Assembly (NCBI RefSeq): GCF_027244095.1
Contig: NC_069662.1
Span: 144,292,294-144,356,293, forward strand
Direction of reading: 5' to 3'
Length of the DNA stretch: 64,000 bases
Source: Hemicordylus capensis
Taxonomy: Eukaryota > Chordata > Lepidosauria > Squamata > Cordylidae
Under the pieces are notes generated by a model. That model was not told the origin of the DNA, ran no database searches, and was given only the letters and a program-made list of their open reading frames with translations. Both the position numbers and the translations under genes were made by a program. Positions 1 to 9,190 of the stretch are shown piece by piece. Each line of letters opens with the position of its first letter. The stretch's first letter is position 1.

Positions 1-937
1 GTAGGAGAATGTTATTTGGGCCACAGTTTTGTCATAAGCTCATGTCAGTCACAATAACAAGGCACTGTAGTGGACTAGACATTCTCCTCCACAAGCTGTT
101 ACGGTGAATAACACTGTTCTGTAACCTACCATTTGTTCTGGTCAGACAGCAGATAGCAAATCTTAAAAGAATCCTACACAACTGCTATATTGATCTGACA
201 GAAATCTCTACTTATACATGGAATGGTGTAGGTAGTAATGAGCTGTATTCTCGATTGAATTTTTTGGCCATGGATATACAACAAACACTTTCCCAAGAGT
301 GTGAAATGTACACTTTTGAAAATATTTGTTCAACATGATCATTCTTAATAAAGTGATGCTGTTGTGAGCAGTGAGCATGGTTTAATATTTTTTTCCATGT
401 ACAACTGAAATATCTTGATGAAACTTCATTTTTAAGCAATCTTTTTGCAGTCCTAGGTATACCTCCGTCAGCTTATTTACCATTAAATTTTCATATAGCA
501 GTGCTTTGTATTGTGTACCCCAACATTTTAGCAGCTGCCTTTCCCATCATATACTTCTAGGATATTTATTATCATCTATATTTTGCCATTTGTAACCAGT
601 CTCGTAGTGCCTTTTGCATTCTAGCTTTGATGTAAGGGAGTTTACCATGTTTGTCACTGCAGCAGGTGTACATGTAGGCACAGAAAGGCTTTTAAGAACT
701 TGTTTTTGGATTCTCTCCAGTGCATTTGAGTTCCAAACATTGCCATACAATATTTGAGTAATGATCTTAAACACTTTAAAAAATCCATTATTGGGGTGTA
801 ATATCATCCCTCTAAGGGGGAATTTCCAAATCATAAGGACTAACAGGTGGTTGAGTTTGGATGGGGGTCCAGCAAAAGAGAGACTCTGAAAACAGAAATG
901 CTTCACCAATAATAACTAGTTGATTGAGGAATAACTA
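1..937. other. WAC intron, 5' part of window, mostly unrecognised
   Basis: Intronic sequence of WAC, whose remaining upstream exons lie before the window. Apart from the decayed LINE-like stretch listed separately (about 212-909, minus strand), I see no exon with conserved coding and splice sites. The sequence is AT-rich and lacks tandem repeats. The DIRS-type element begins at its right edge. Confidence 0.6.
212..909 (-). repeat. Decayed non-LTR retrotransposon (LINE) fragment, C-terminal RT region
   Basis: On the minus strand a 120-residue open stretch (547-909) includes ILYGNVW, ALERIQKQVLKSL and VPTCTPAA. This resembles the segment downstream of the RT catalytic domain in LINEs, where an LLYG-E-W block is followed by LE-VQ-FL and a P-STP block. 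A second open stretch (212-439) continues downstream on the same strand. Stops lie between them, so the copy is dead. It lies in antisense to WAC. The clade is uncertain; the resemblance is to Jockey/CR1-group LINEs and is judged by eye. Confidence 0.4.
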
Positions 938-1095
938 GTTCTTTGACGTGGTCTCTGTGGTTTACGCGAATGGGCTTTGCACCTGCGCAGAGACCACATC
1001 AGAGTTTCCAAGCTAGAGTTCTAACTTTTGGTGGTAACCCTGCCCCCTCGGTATATAGGCGGCTGCGCGGGCTTCCCTCTCCAGTCTTTCTTTGT
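938..1095 (+). repeat. DIRS left inverted terminal repeat
   Basis: From about GTTCTTTGACG to the block ending CTCCAGTCTTT, this stretch reappears reverse-complemented at about 5955-6110. Shared blocks include GAATGGGCTTTGC, CCAAGCTAGAGTTCTAAC and TATATAGGCGGCTGCG. A TATATA-containing block at about 1051 lies within the repeat and could have been part of the element's promoter (inference). Confidence 0.85.
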
Positions 1096-1419
1096 CTGCG
1101 ATTTAAGACACATCGCTGAGCACTCCTTGCTAGATTACGCTGTTAAGTATTACCCTTACAGGTTTTATCCTCAATTTGTTTTCAGTATTCCCCTCAGTTA
1201 GTGTTTTTATTTTATCTCCGGTACCACCACCACCCCTCCTTGAAGTTTCTCGAGTTTGCCGTTACGTCGCAACCTTCGGGCCCGGAATGTTACAGTGTCT
1301 CTGATTCTCTCCCATCCTATGGCCAAGACCACAAACTTTAAGCAGTGTGGTCGCTGCAGATCGAAAATCCCCTCGACTGATGGCCACAAACTTTTCCTTT
1401 GCCTTTGTGAGGCCCATAA

Positions 1420-1637
1420 AGTTATTATTATCATTAATTCGATTTCTATACCACCCTTCCAAAAATGGCTCAGGGCGGTTTACAAAGAGAAATAACAAAC
1501 AGATAAGATGGCTCCCTGTCCCCAAAGGGCTCACATTCTAAAAAGAAACATAAGACACACACCAGCAACAGTCACTGGAAGTACTATCCTGGGGGTGTAT
1601 AGGACCAATTACTCTCCCCCTGCTAAATAAAGAGAAG
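1420..1637 (+). repeat. Dispersed ~220-bp squamate repeat (family A) inserted in the DIRS element
   Basis: Begins near a TTATTATTATC stretch and contains TATACCACCCTTCCAAAA, GGCTCAGGGCGGTTTAC, GGCTCCCTGTCCCCAAAGGG and CCAGCAACAGTCACTGGA. The same order of blocks recurs at about 11545, 21265 and 49820, and in reverse orientation at about 26335 and 46380. The reverse orientation ends in a GTGGTATATAAATATT-type tail typical of LINE/SINE 3' ends. It interrupts the gag-like part of the DIRS fossil and is therefore younger than it. The family name is not known to me. Confidence 0.7.
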
Positions 1638-2439
1638 TTGACTCCTGCCCGCACTGTGTGGCCTTTACCAAGCAGGCGTACAAAAATCGAGCTTCTCGAC
1701 TTCATTCTTGGCTGTGGGAGCAGGCCTTCAAGTGTTCGGGTTCAGACAAACTGCCTACCATGCAGGTCCCTTGGAGCACTTCTCCATTGGCCCAGAGCTT
1801 ACAGCCCATTTCTTCCCCTACGGGGATCTCAGTTACCACTCCAGAGGCCAACATACCGGTCAATCCCATGGCTCGGGCCTCGACCTCGGTACCGAAGAGT
1901 TCCGTGGCAGTGTCGATCTCAACAGCAGTGCTCCTCGAACCGCACTCAGTTCAATCTTCTAAAAAGAGAAAGAAGGCCCGTCACGCTCCCATGAAGCCTT
2001 CCAAGAAAAAGCATAGACCAATGCATGATACCGAACACTGATCCCGTACGCTCCAGACAGAGACCATTCTTGATGGTCTATGCTTCTAGCCCTCACGACC
2101 CTGTTTACGAATCAGAGGGGAATTCTGGACCTGAGGAACTCCCTCCAGAATAACTCTGTTGATGGTCCAGTTGGGAACTTGAGGCTGCCCTCGAGGACTG
2201 CTACTCCTGCCAGGTTGAGGAGGAGGCCGACTACTCATGCCCACCAAGAGGTTCGCCAGCACACTCGAACCTCGGCTGCCACAGAACTGCCCCTTTGGCG
2301 TTCTACATCGCCCTGACCGTCGACCTCGTTACCGGCCTCGATACCTAACTCACGGTCACAGGCAACAATCCTCCCTTTTCCCCCTCCACCCTGAACCACA
2401 TCTCTGCTCCTGCCACGGGTCCTGCCAAGAAACTTTCCC

Positions 2440-3630
2440 ATGCGGGCGGCCACGGCCACTATCACACCGTATTCTAGGCTGCCTCCTACTCTGCTTCAAA
2501 TCCGACCCGTTCCTCCTCCAATCTCGAGCAACTCCTCGGATTCGTCTTTGGATGACAAAGGACCAGAATCCTCGGTTTCGGACAGGATATCACTGGGCTC
2601 TTCGCCCCCAACACTTATTTTGGATCCTAGACCCTGCTCCCCATTGGAAGATTTCAGGATATATACAGACTTCGTCTCCCATGTGGCGAACTCCCTGGGT
2701 GTGCAGCTTTCCCAAGGAGATAAATCCGAACCGGACCCCCTGTTTCAACTAATTGAAGAAAATGCCCGTCCTTCGGTATCGCTCCCTTTGAACCCGTCCA
2801 TCCTCAAAATCGCTAAGGCCTCTTGGTCAAAGCCCTCCTGCCTGCCCCAAACGTCGAAAAAACTCAATTCCTTTTATAAGGTACATGCTACTGCTGATCA
2901 GGACTCCTCCTTACTGAAGCAACATCCTTCCACTGACTCCATCATTGTAGAGTCGTCACTCTCTAAGTTCCGTGGATATACCTCATCCATGCCGCCTGAC
3001 AAGGAGGGAAAGAAACTCAACACGTTTGGCAGGTGTTTGTATTCAATTTCCTCTTTATTGACCAGAATTACAAATTATCAGGCCTATTATGCCAAATACG
3101 AGTCCTTTTTGTGGGACCACGTCGCTCCATTCTTGGACCATTTACCCGATGAATACCTGGGCCCTGCTAAAGTCTTCCTGCGTGAAGCCACGCAAGTCTC
3201 GAAACAGGAGCTCCACGCTATCCGTCATTTGACAGAAGGTACTGCTAAGGTGATGACCACCTCCGTTGCTCTCCGGCGGCACGCCTGGTTTAGGTCCTCT
3301 GGCCTTACGCCCAACGCCAGGTCCAGAGTGGAAGACCTTCCCTTTGATGGTTCATCCCTGTTTGGAGAGAAAACGGATGATACACTCCAGAAAGTACAGA
3401 AACTGCGTAACACGGCCCGTTCCATGGATTTTCAACAGTCTTCCTCTCGGCCTTACAAGCTTCAGAAATGGCAACAGACACCATACTCCTCTAAGCACCA
3501 TTACAACCAACTACAGGACAAGTCCTTTCACTCTACCAGGTACCAGCCATACAGAAAGCGCTCCAACTTCACCAGCCCCAAGCAGCAGCAACGCTCTAAG
3601 GGCCCACAGCCCCAATCTAAGAGACAATGA
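2440..3630 (+). pseudogene. DIRS gag-like region (fossil part)
   Basis: A long open stretch of about 396 codons upstream of the reverse transcriptase. It is rich in Ser, Pro, Gln and Lys, with a basic Gln/Arg-rich C-terminal end, which fits the poorly conserved ORF1 (gag-like) product of DIRS elements. I see no zinc knuckle. Assignment rests on position within the element rather than on a diagnostic motif. It belongs to the fossil element and is not a host gene. Confidence 0.65.
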
Positions 3631-3720
3631 CTCACAAACCCCTCCCCGTGGGGCACCAGGCTCTCTCCCTTCATCTCCACCTGGGAGAACATCACTTCTG
3701 ACTCCTGGGCCCTCACCATT

Positions 3721-4350
3721 GTGAGGGTTGGCTATGCTATAGAGTTTGCATCCATTCCTCCGTACAACCCCCCACTTTCTACGCTGGCCACCCCTGCTCT
3801 CCTCGCAGAAGTCAACTCTCTACTTATGAAATCAGCAATAGAACTGGTTCACAACCCACAATCCCCGGGCTTTCACTCCCGATACTTCACAGTACCCAAA
3901 CCAGATGGCTCCCTTCACCCTAACCTAGATCTCCAGGAGTTGAACTCTTACGTCACCTACCAGAGGTTTCGTATGGTCACCATTCCCACCATCATCTCCC
4001 TTCTACACTGGAACCAATGGTTCATCTCAATAGACCTCAGAGATGCCTACTATCATATTACCATCAGACCTCAACACCGCCGCTTCCAGATAGCGGACAC
4101 CACTTACCAGTTCCGTGCCCTGCCCTTCAGGTTGGCATCCATGCCGCGAGTGTTCACCAAATGTATGGCTCCAGTGGTGTTGGCCCTGCAACAACAAAAC
4201 ATTCAAATTCTTCCATACCTCGACGACTGGCTTGTGGTAGCCAACAACCCACAATCCCTACTAAGGGATCTCCACATGGTTATCAACCTCCTTTCCAACC
4301 TGGGGCTCCAGGTGAATTACAAACATTCAAAACTCAACCCAGAACCATAG
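3721..4350 (+). pseudogene. DIRS reverse transcriptase region (fossil part)
   Basis: Reverse-transcriptase blocks are readable: SPGFHSRYFTVPKPDG, a D-L-N block, WFISIDLRDAYYHI (first catalytic Asp block), FRALPF, and YLDDWLVVA (the catalytic DD pair, about 4217-4243). The YLDDWL form is usual in DIRS-type RTs, where a Leu follows the aromatic residue. RNase H follows downstream. The copy is decayed and belongs to the fossil. Confidence 0.85.
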
Positions 4351-4643
4351 AATTTCTGGGAATCATCTTCAACTCCATCCAGTCAAGGATCTTCCTACCT
4401 CAGTGCAGGATCTAGGCTATCCTGGACTTGTCTTCCCACCTTCTCAACCACCCGTGTCAGCCAGCTCGAACGATTCAGTGCCTATTAGGCCACATTGCCT
4501 CCAACACCCACATCCTCCCCCACGCTCATCTGCATGCCAGGACTCTACAACATTGGTTCATCTCCGTGTTCTCCCCATATGAGAATTCTCTCTCCTGCAC
4601 CCTCACTCTCCCGCCTCGAGTGCTGCATTCCCTGCGGTGGTAG

Positions 4644-5065
4644 ATGGACCCTGCCAACCTCAGCGTCGGCTCCCCTTTCCAACCCCCACGTCATACCCTG
4701 CTACTCACTACAGACGCGTCCATGGACGGCTGGGGTGCCCACGCCAACAATCACAGCTTCCACAGCATCTGGTCCATGACCAAAGCCGCTCACCATATCG
4801 ACTACCTTGAACTGTTGGCCATTTTCAAGACTCTACGAGCTTTCCTCCCTCTGATACGGGACTCTCATGTTCTGGTACAAACGGACAACGCTACCGCCAA
4901 AGCCTACCTGAATAGGCAGGCCTCCTATTCCTAGCCATGGAAATGTGGTTCTGGTGCATCCGCCACGGCATTTCTCCCCCCCCCCCGGCGGTCTATATTC
5001 AGGGACAGAACAACATCACGGCAGATAGGCTGAGCAGGAGTCAGTCAACGTCACACGAATGGCAA
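4644..5065 (+). pseudogene. DIRS RNase H region (fossil part)
   Basis: RNase H-like blocks follow the RT: TTDASMDGWGAH (first Asp, TDAS motif), a Glu-containing block HHIDYLELLAI, VQTDNATAKAYLNRQ (TDN motif), and a downstream NNITADRLSR block, matching the D-E-D-D layout of retroelement RNase H. The DNxTAxAYLN form is typical of DIRS elements. Part of the fossil element. Confidence 0.8.
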
Positions 5066-5139
5066 CTGCATCCCCCCACACTCCGCTCCCAATTCCGCTG
5101 CTGGTTCCTCCCAGAAATAGACCTCTTCGCATCAGAAAC

Positions 5140-5698
5140 GAATGCGCTTTCCTGCAAAGTAGCCTTCCTCACGGCCATCACTTTGGCCAGGCGAGTCCGA
5201 GAACTCAGGGCACTTAGAGTTGACCCGCCTTACCTGGTTTTCCACAAAGAAAAGGTCGTCCTTAGGCCGGACATTGCCTTCCTCCCGAAAGTAGTCACTT
5301 CGTTTCATCGCTCCCAACCAATCTCCTTACCTGCGTTCTTCTCTGAACCGTCGACGGCAGCCAAGCGACGTCTCCACACCCTCGACGTTCGCAGGGCACT
5401 CGCCTTCTACAGCGGCCGCACTTCTGCTCTCCGCACTTCTAACTCCCTCTTCGTGCTTCACTCTGGACCCAATAGAGGCAAGCAGGCTTCTACACAAACT
5501 ATATCAAGATGGGTGGCTTGCACCATCTCTCTAGCATTCCAACTTTCCAAGAAGCCTCTCCCATCCTCCGTCAAGGCTCACTCAGTGAGGGCGGTCGCGG
5601 CTTCTTCCACTGCCTTTGACAGGTCCATTCCATTGGACATCATCTGCCAGGTGGCTACGTGGTCGTTAAACACTCATTTGTACAACATTATGATCTAG
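5140..5698 (+). pseudogene. DIRS tyrosine recombinase region (fossil part)
   Basis: The 3' coding part reads ARRVRELRAL (arm with the first catalytic Arg block), later KAHSVRAVAAS (the HxxR-like block is written here as H-S-V-R) and a terminal TWSLNTHLYNI stretch with the expected tyrosine. This is the usual end of YR-retroelement recombinases (R...HxxR...Y), which replace a DDE integrase in DIRS elements. Part of the fossil; no activity is implied. Confidence 0.8.
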
Positions 5699-5799
5699 AT
5701 GTCTAAGCCAGAAAAGACACAACGTTTGGCAGGGCGGTGCTACAATCCATCTTCGCCTGATTCCTCCTCCAGGTGAAAATGGCACAGGTGCAGCTTGCT

Positions 5800-5905
5800 A
5801 TGCGCCCATTCGTGTAAAGCACAGAGACCATGTCAAAGAATGACAGGTTGCTTACCTGTAACTTGGGTTCTTCTAGTGGTCATCTGTGCTCTTACACGCC
5901 CACCC
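5800..5905 (+). repeat. DIRS internal complementary region
   Basis: The left half (from about GCCCATTCGTGTAA) is the reverse complement of the element's left outer edge. The right half (from about GACAGGTTGCTTACC to TCTTACACG) is the reverse complement of its right outer edge. The two halves meet where the element ends would join in a circle. In known DIRS biology this region templates completion of the ends during circle formation. Confidence 0.82.
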
Positions 5906-5954
5906 ATCCTCCCCTCTTCTAAATGTCTTTTCTGCTAGTCTTTCAGATTTGCGG

Positions 5955-6142
5955 ACTCAGAAGACTGGAGAGGGAAGCCCACGCAGCCGCCTATATACCG
6001 AGGGGCGGGGTTACCGCCAAAAGTTAGAACTCTAGCTTGGAAGCTCTGATGTAGTCTCTGTGCAGGCGCAAAGCCCATTCGTGTAAGTGCACAGATGACC
6101 ACTGGAAGAACCCAAGTTACAGGTAAGCAACCTGTCGTTCTT
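5955..6142 (-). repeat. DIRS right inverted terminal repeat
   Basis: Reverse complement of the left repeat over the blocks GACTGGAGAGGGAAGCC, GCCGCCTATATACCGAGG, GTTAGAACTCTAGCTTGG and GCAAAGCCCATTCG. It then extends outward through CTGGAAGAACCCAAG to about GTCGTTCTT, a part that matches the internal complementary region but not the left repeat. This is normal for DIRS elements, whose ends are not equal in length. Confidence 0.85.
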
Positions 6143-7093
6143 CCCTCTTCCCTGTGTCCTTTCCCCTTTTCTGGTCTAGTCCTTTGGAGGGGTTCTACAC
6201 CCTGTGGTTTCTTCACCCAGGAATGCACTGCATATCACCTTGTTGATTCAGGTGTCTTTCAGGGTCCGTCTTACATCAATGTGAACACTATTGGTTTCCC
6301 CCAGGAAGTCCACCTCTCAGGGCTTCCACTCATGTTTGGAAGGCTCCTTTGCCTCCTGGTAACTTCTCAGCCTGTGCTCTTCCAGTTGCTTCTTTCCTCT
6401 GCTTCAGGCTTCCTTCTGTACCAACTGGCAGCTTGCCTCTGGTGCTCTAGAGAGCTGACCCTCTTCTGCTCTTGAGGTGCCCTTTTAGCTTCCTCACTAC
6501 TGCCCCGCCCAACCAAAGTTTGTAAGCAGGCTCCCCACTTTGGCTGGGTATGCTTGATGACCCTGGGAGCCCACTCTTCATTCTTTTTGCTTAGCCATCC
6601 ACGTCAGCTGCTTCTAGCCAGGTATCCACCTCACATGAGGTCACTCTTTCCTTATAAGAAGTTCAAAACAGTATGTACAGTGTTAGAACATATAGCTGCT
6701 TTTTGCTTAGAATAAAAGAGATTCATTGAAGAGGACAAGCAAGTGTTTAAAAGAGGTTCAATATTACCATTGTTTCTGCTCCATGTAAGTTTTATTGTCA
6801 GTGACAAACATTCTTGCTCACAGAATGTACCAACTTTTTTTTAGTAGGTATTTAAATTCTTTGAGCAAATGAGATGATAACCATGTTGTTGGCATCTAAC
6901 AAGACTGGGTTTGACAGCTTTGAATGGGTGGCAGGAAACAATTGCCTTTTTTGTTCCTCCACTGTGGCGCTCGTTAGATTTTTGTTGTTTTTCCCCCGCA
7001 ATACTTTATTTTGCTCAGTATTTCTTTGAATCCAGTAAGTGTTCCAAAATTTTTGTGCAAGCTTTTCAGTTTTTACTTTGAACCTTCCTTTAG
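6143..7093. other. WAC: WAC intron, 3' part
   Basis: Intron sequence between the DIRS fossil and the penultimate WAC exon. It has pyrimidine-rich and moderately GC-rich stretches at 6143-6650 that I could not assign to a repeat family, then AT-rich DNA up to the splice acceptor TTTAG just before 7094. No other exon is seen. Confidence 0.6.
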
Positions 7094-7221
7094 GCATCAA
7101 GGTTACGTGAGGAAGCTCATAACATGGGAAGTGTCCACATGTCAGAAATTTGTACTGAATTAAAAAACTTAAGGTCTTTAGTTCGAGTATGTGAAATTCA
7201 AGCAACTTTGCGTGAGCAAAG
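7094..7221 (+). CDS. WAC: WAC penultimate coding exon (partial gene)
   Basis: This 128-nt exon translates as [26 protein letters not shown] and [16 protein letters not shown], then a split Arg codon. It is flanked by a TTTAG acceptor and a GTAAG donor. From memory this is near identical to the C-terminal region of human WAC, a nuclear WW-domain adaptor whose C-terminal coiled coil binds the RNF20/RNF40 ubiquitin ligase and promotes histone H2B monoubiquitination at transcribed genes. The heptad-like Leu/Ile spacing fits that coiled coil. The WW domain and all earlier exons lie upstream of the window. The reading phase (AG|G) matches the next exon. Confidence 0.95.
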
Positions 7222-7710
7222 GTAAGAATCGATTCTGGATATATCATCTGGATTTTCTCAACCTTATTTATTTTTTATTTGATAATGTTGATAAATTTAA
7301 GAGCTACTGAGCTACGTTCCCTAGCATACAATCAGGGGCTAGAAACTGTTATAGTTTTAACATACAGGATGATATTGACTTAAACAGGCATAATACCTCC
7401 CTCCACAGCCATTGAACTACAGAAGGTGCCCTTGTGTGCTCCTGGATCTTGAACAATTATTTAGTCCATTATGTGTACCATTTAAGGTAGGTCAACTATT
7501 TCCAGGCCCAGCAACTTTGTCCCTTTTTAAAACTAAAAAGTATACAAACTGTTTACTACAACATTATCCATCAACCTGTTGTAGATTAACCAACTTAAGA
7601 ATGTGCATGTCTCTGCTTAAACAGTGAAAAATACTAATGTTTTGAGTCTAGATTCTAATCTTAGAATGGACGTGACATGCCAGTATTAATTGCTCTTTTT
7701 TCCTTTGTAG
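7222..7710 (+). other. WAC: Last WAC intron
   Basis: A 489-bp phase-2 intron with donor GTAAGAAT and acceptor TTTCCTTTGTAG, the latter preceded by a good pyrimidine tract. It contains AT-rich sequence and no recognisable repeat. Confidence 0.9.
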
Positions 7711-7780
7711 GATACTATTTTTGAGACAACAAATTAAAGAACTTGAAAAACTAAAGAATCAGAATTCCTTCATGGTGTGA
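7711..7780 (+). CDS. WAC: WAC last coding exon, C-terminus
   Basis: Completes the split Arg codon and encodes [20 protein letters not shown], then MV and TGA at 7778-7780. This is the conserved WAC C-terminus: the end of the coiled coil, with regular hydrophobic spacing (I, L, L, I, L, L). Exon order, phase and strand agree with the penultimate exon. The sequence is intact, so this end of the gene looks functional. Confidence 0.96.
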
Positions 7781-9190
7781 AAAGTTGTGAATAAATTGCA
7801 CATGGGTTTTGAGTACAGAAACTGTAAAACTGGTTGCCCAGTCTTAACATTTTTGAGCTGCATTTGAGTAGACTTTGGACCGTTGAGTTGGGCAAAAAAA
7901 AAAAAAAAGACACGGGAAAGGGGAGAGGAGGAGGGGAGTCATTCAGGGGAAGGATACAAGGATGATTTGTAAAACCCTTGAAATGTAGATTTCTTGTAGA
8001 TGTATTCTTCACGTTGTAAATATGTTTTGTAGAGTGAAGCCATGGGAAGCCATGTGTATCAGAGCTTAGACATCCAAAACTAATCAATGCTGAGGTGGCT
8101 AAATACCTAGCCTTTTACATGTAAACCTGTCTGCAAAATTAGCTCTTTTTTTAGTTAATTTATCATTCAGAAATCTTGCATTTCCTGAAAATTCAATGCA
8201 AGCGCCAGGCGATCTGTGTCTCAAGGCTGCAACAGTTTGAAACAGTTTGGGTAATGTACAAAATATCATGAGACAACTGTTTCCACACTTGCACCGAATC
8301 AAGAGCAGTGCTTCTCCATTTCTGTTTTACAGAGCAGTGTTTTTCATTTTCTGTGTTCATTTCCCCTTGAAATCCTAGATCTGATTTTATCAGTTTTTTT
8401 TTAATTCTTCTAATTTTCTCCTTTCCTAAGGCACTGTTGCTATGGCACTTTTCTATAATCTTTTCATTCCTGTGTACAGTAGCTTAAAATTGCAGTGATT
8501 GAGCATAACCCACTTGTTTGTATAAATTATTGAAATGTATTTCCATTTGCACCCTGTAAGAATGGACTGGTAGTACTGCTGGGCATGTGTGCTGAAAGTA
8601 CATCCCTTTCTCAGATTATAAGGAAACAGCCCAATGAACATGTCAACATGGTTGTGGAAGGGGAAAGAAGAAGAAAAAAAGATAGTCAGATGTGAATTGT
8701 ATCTGTTGTAATAAACATGTTTAAAACAAAGAAACACTGGTTTTCATTTCCTTTGGTCAATACATATTAAAATTTGGACTCTTTGGGGATTCTTTATCAG
8801 AGCTATTCTTGTTGAATACTTTTGTACTTAATTGAAAATTCCTCGAGGGAGGTTTTGTTTTAAAAAAAAAAAATTGTAAACAGGAAATTGTGTATAAAAT
8901 ATTTAATGACATTCAACAAGGATCATTGACGCCTCCCCAACAGTTGTCATATGTTAACTCCTGGTTTTACCTGTCTTGCTATTATGACATTTCATTTCGA
9001 AGGATGTTTGTGTTGTAGCTAACTGTTCAAGTCTGGTGCTGACTGCTGTTCTTAGCCATCACAAAACGCTGACTTTGTGTAATTGGAGTGTCTCACTATT
9101 TGAAAATGGTGGGAAAGCTCAGCTTTGTATATTGTTTCCTAAAGTATATTAAAAATAAAAAAGAAACTATTGCTACTACAAAATAAACTT
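7781..9190 (+). other. WAC: WAC 3' UTR with candidate polyadenylation signals
   Basis: Repeat-free AT-rich sequence follows the stop. AATAAA hexamers occur at 8710-8715, 9154-9159 and 9182-9187, any of which could end the mRNA; alternative ends are likely. An A14 run occurs at about 7895. No ORF here is credible. Where the UTR truly ends cannot be read from sequence alone. Confidence 0.65.

Larger units (their letters stand above)
938..6142 (+). mobile_element. DIRS-type (tyrosine-recombinase) retroelement fossil in a WAC intron
   Basis: A roughly 5.2-kb element in the same orientation as WAC. Its parts in order are: left terminal repeat, gag-like region, reverse transcriptase, RNase H, tyrosine recombinase, internal complementary region, and a right terminal repeat inverted relative to the left one. 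Inverted (not direct) ends, an internal region complementary to the two outer edges, and a recombinase instead of a DDE integrase are the established hallmarks of the DIRS order. It is a fossil: the coding part is broken, with roughly half a dozen breaks by eye. It has also received a later dispersed-repeat insertion (about 1420-1637). The terminal repeats are still clearly alike, suggesting moderate rather than extreme age. Confidence 0.88.
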
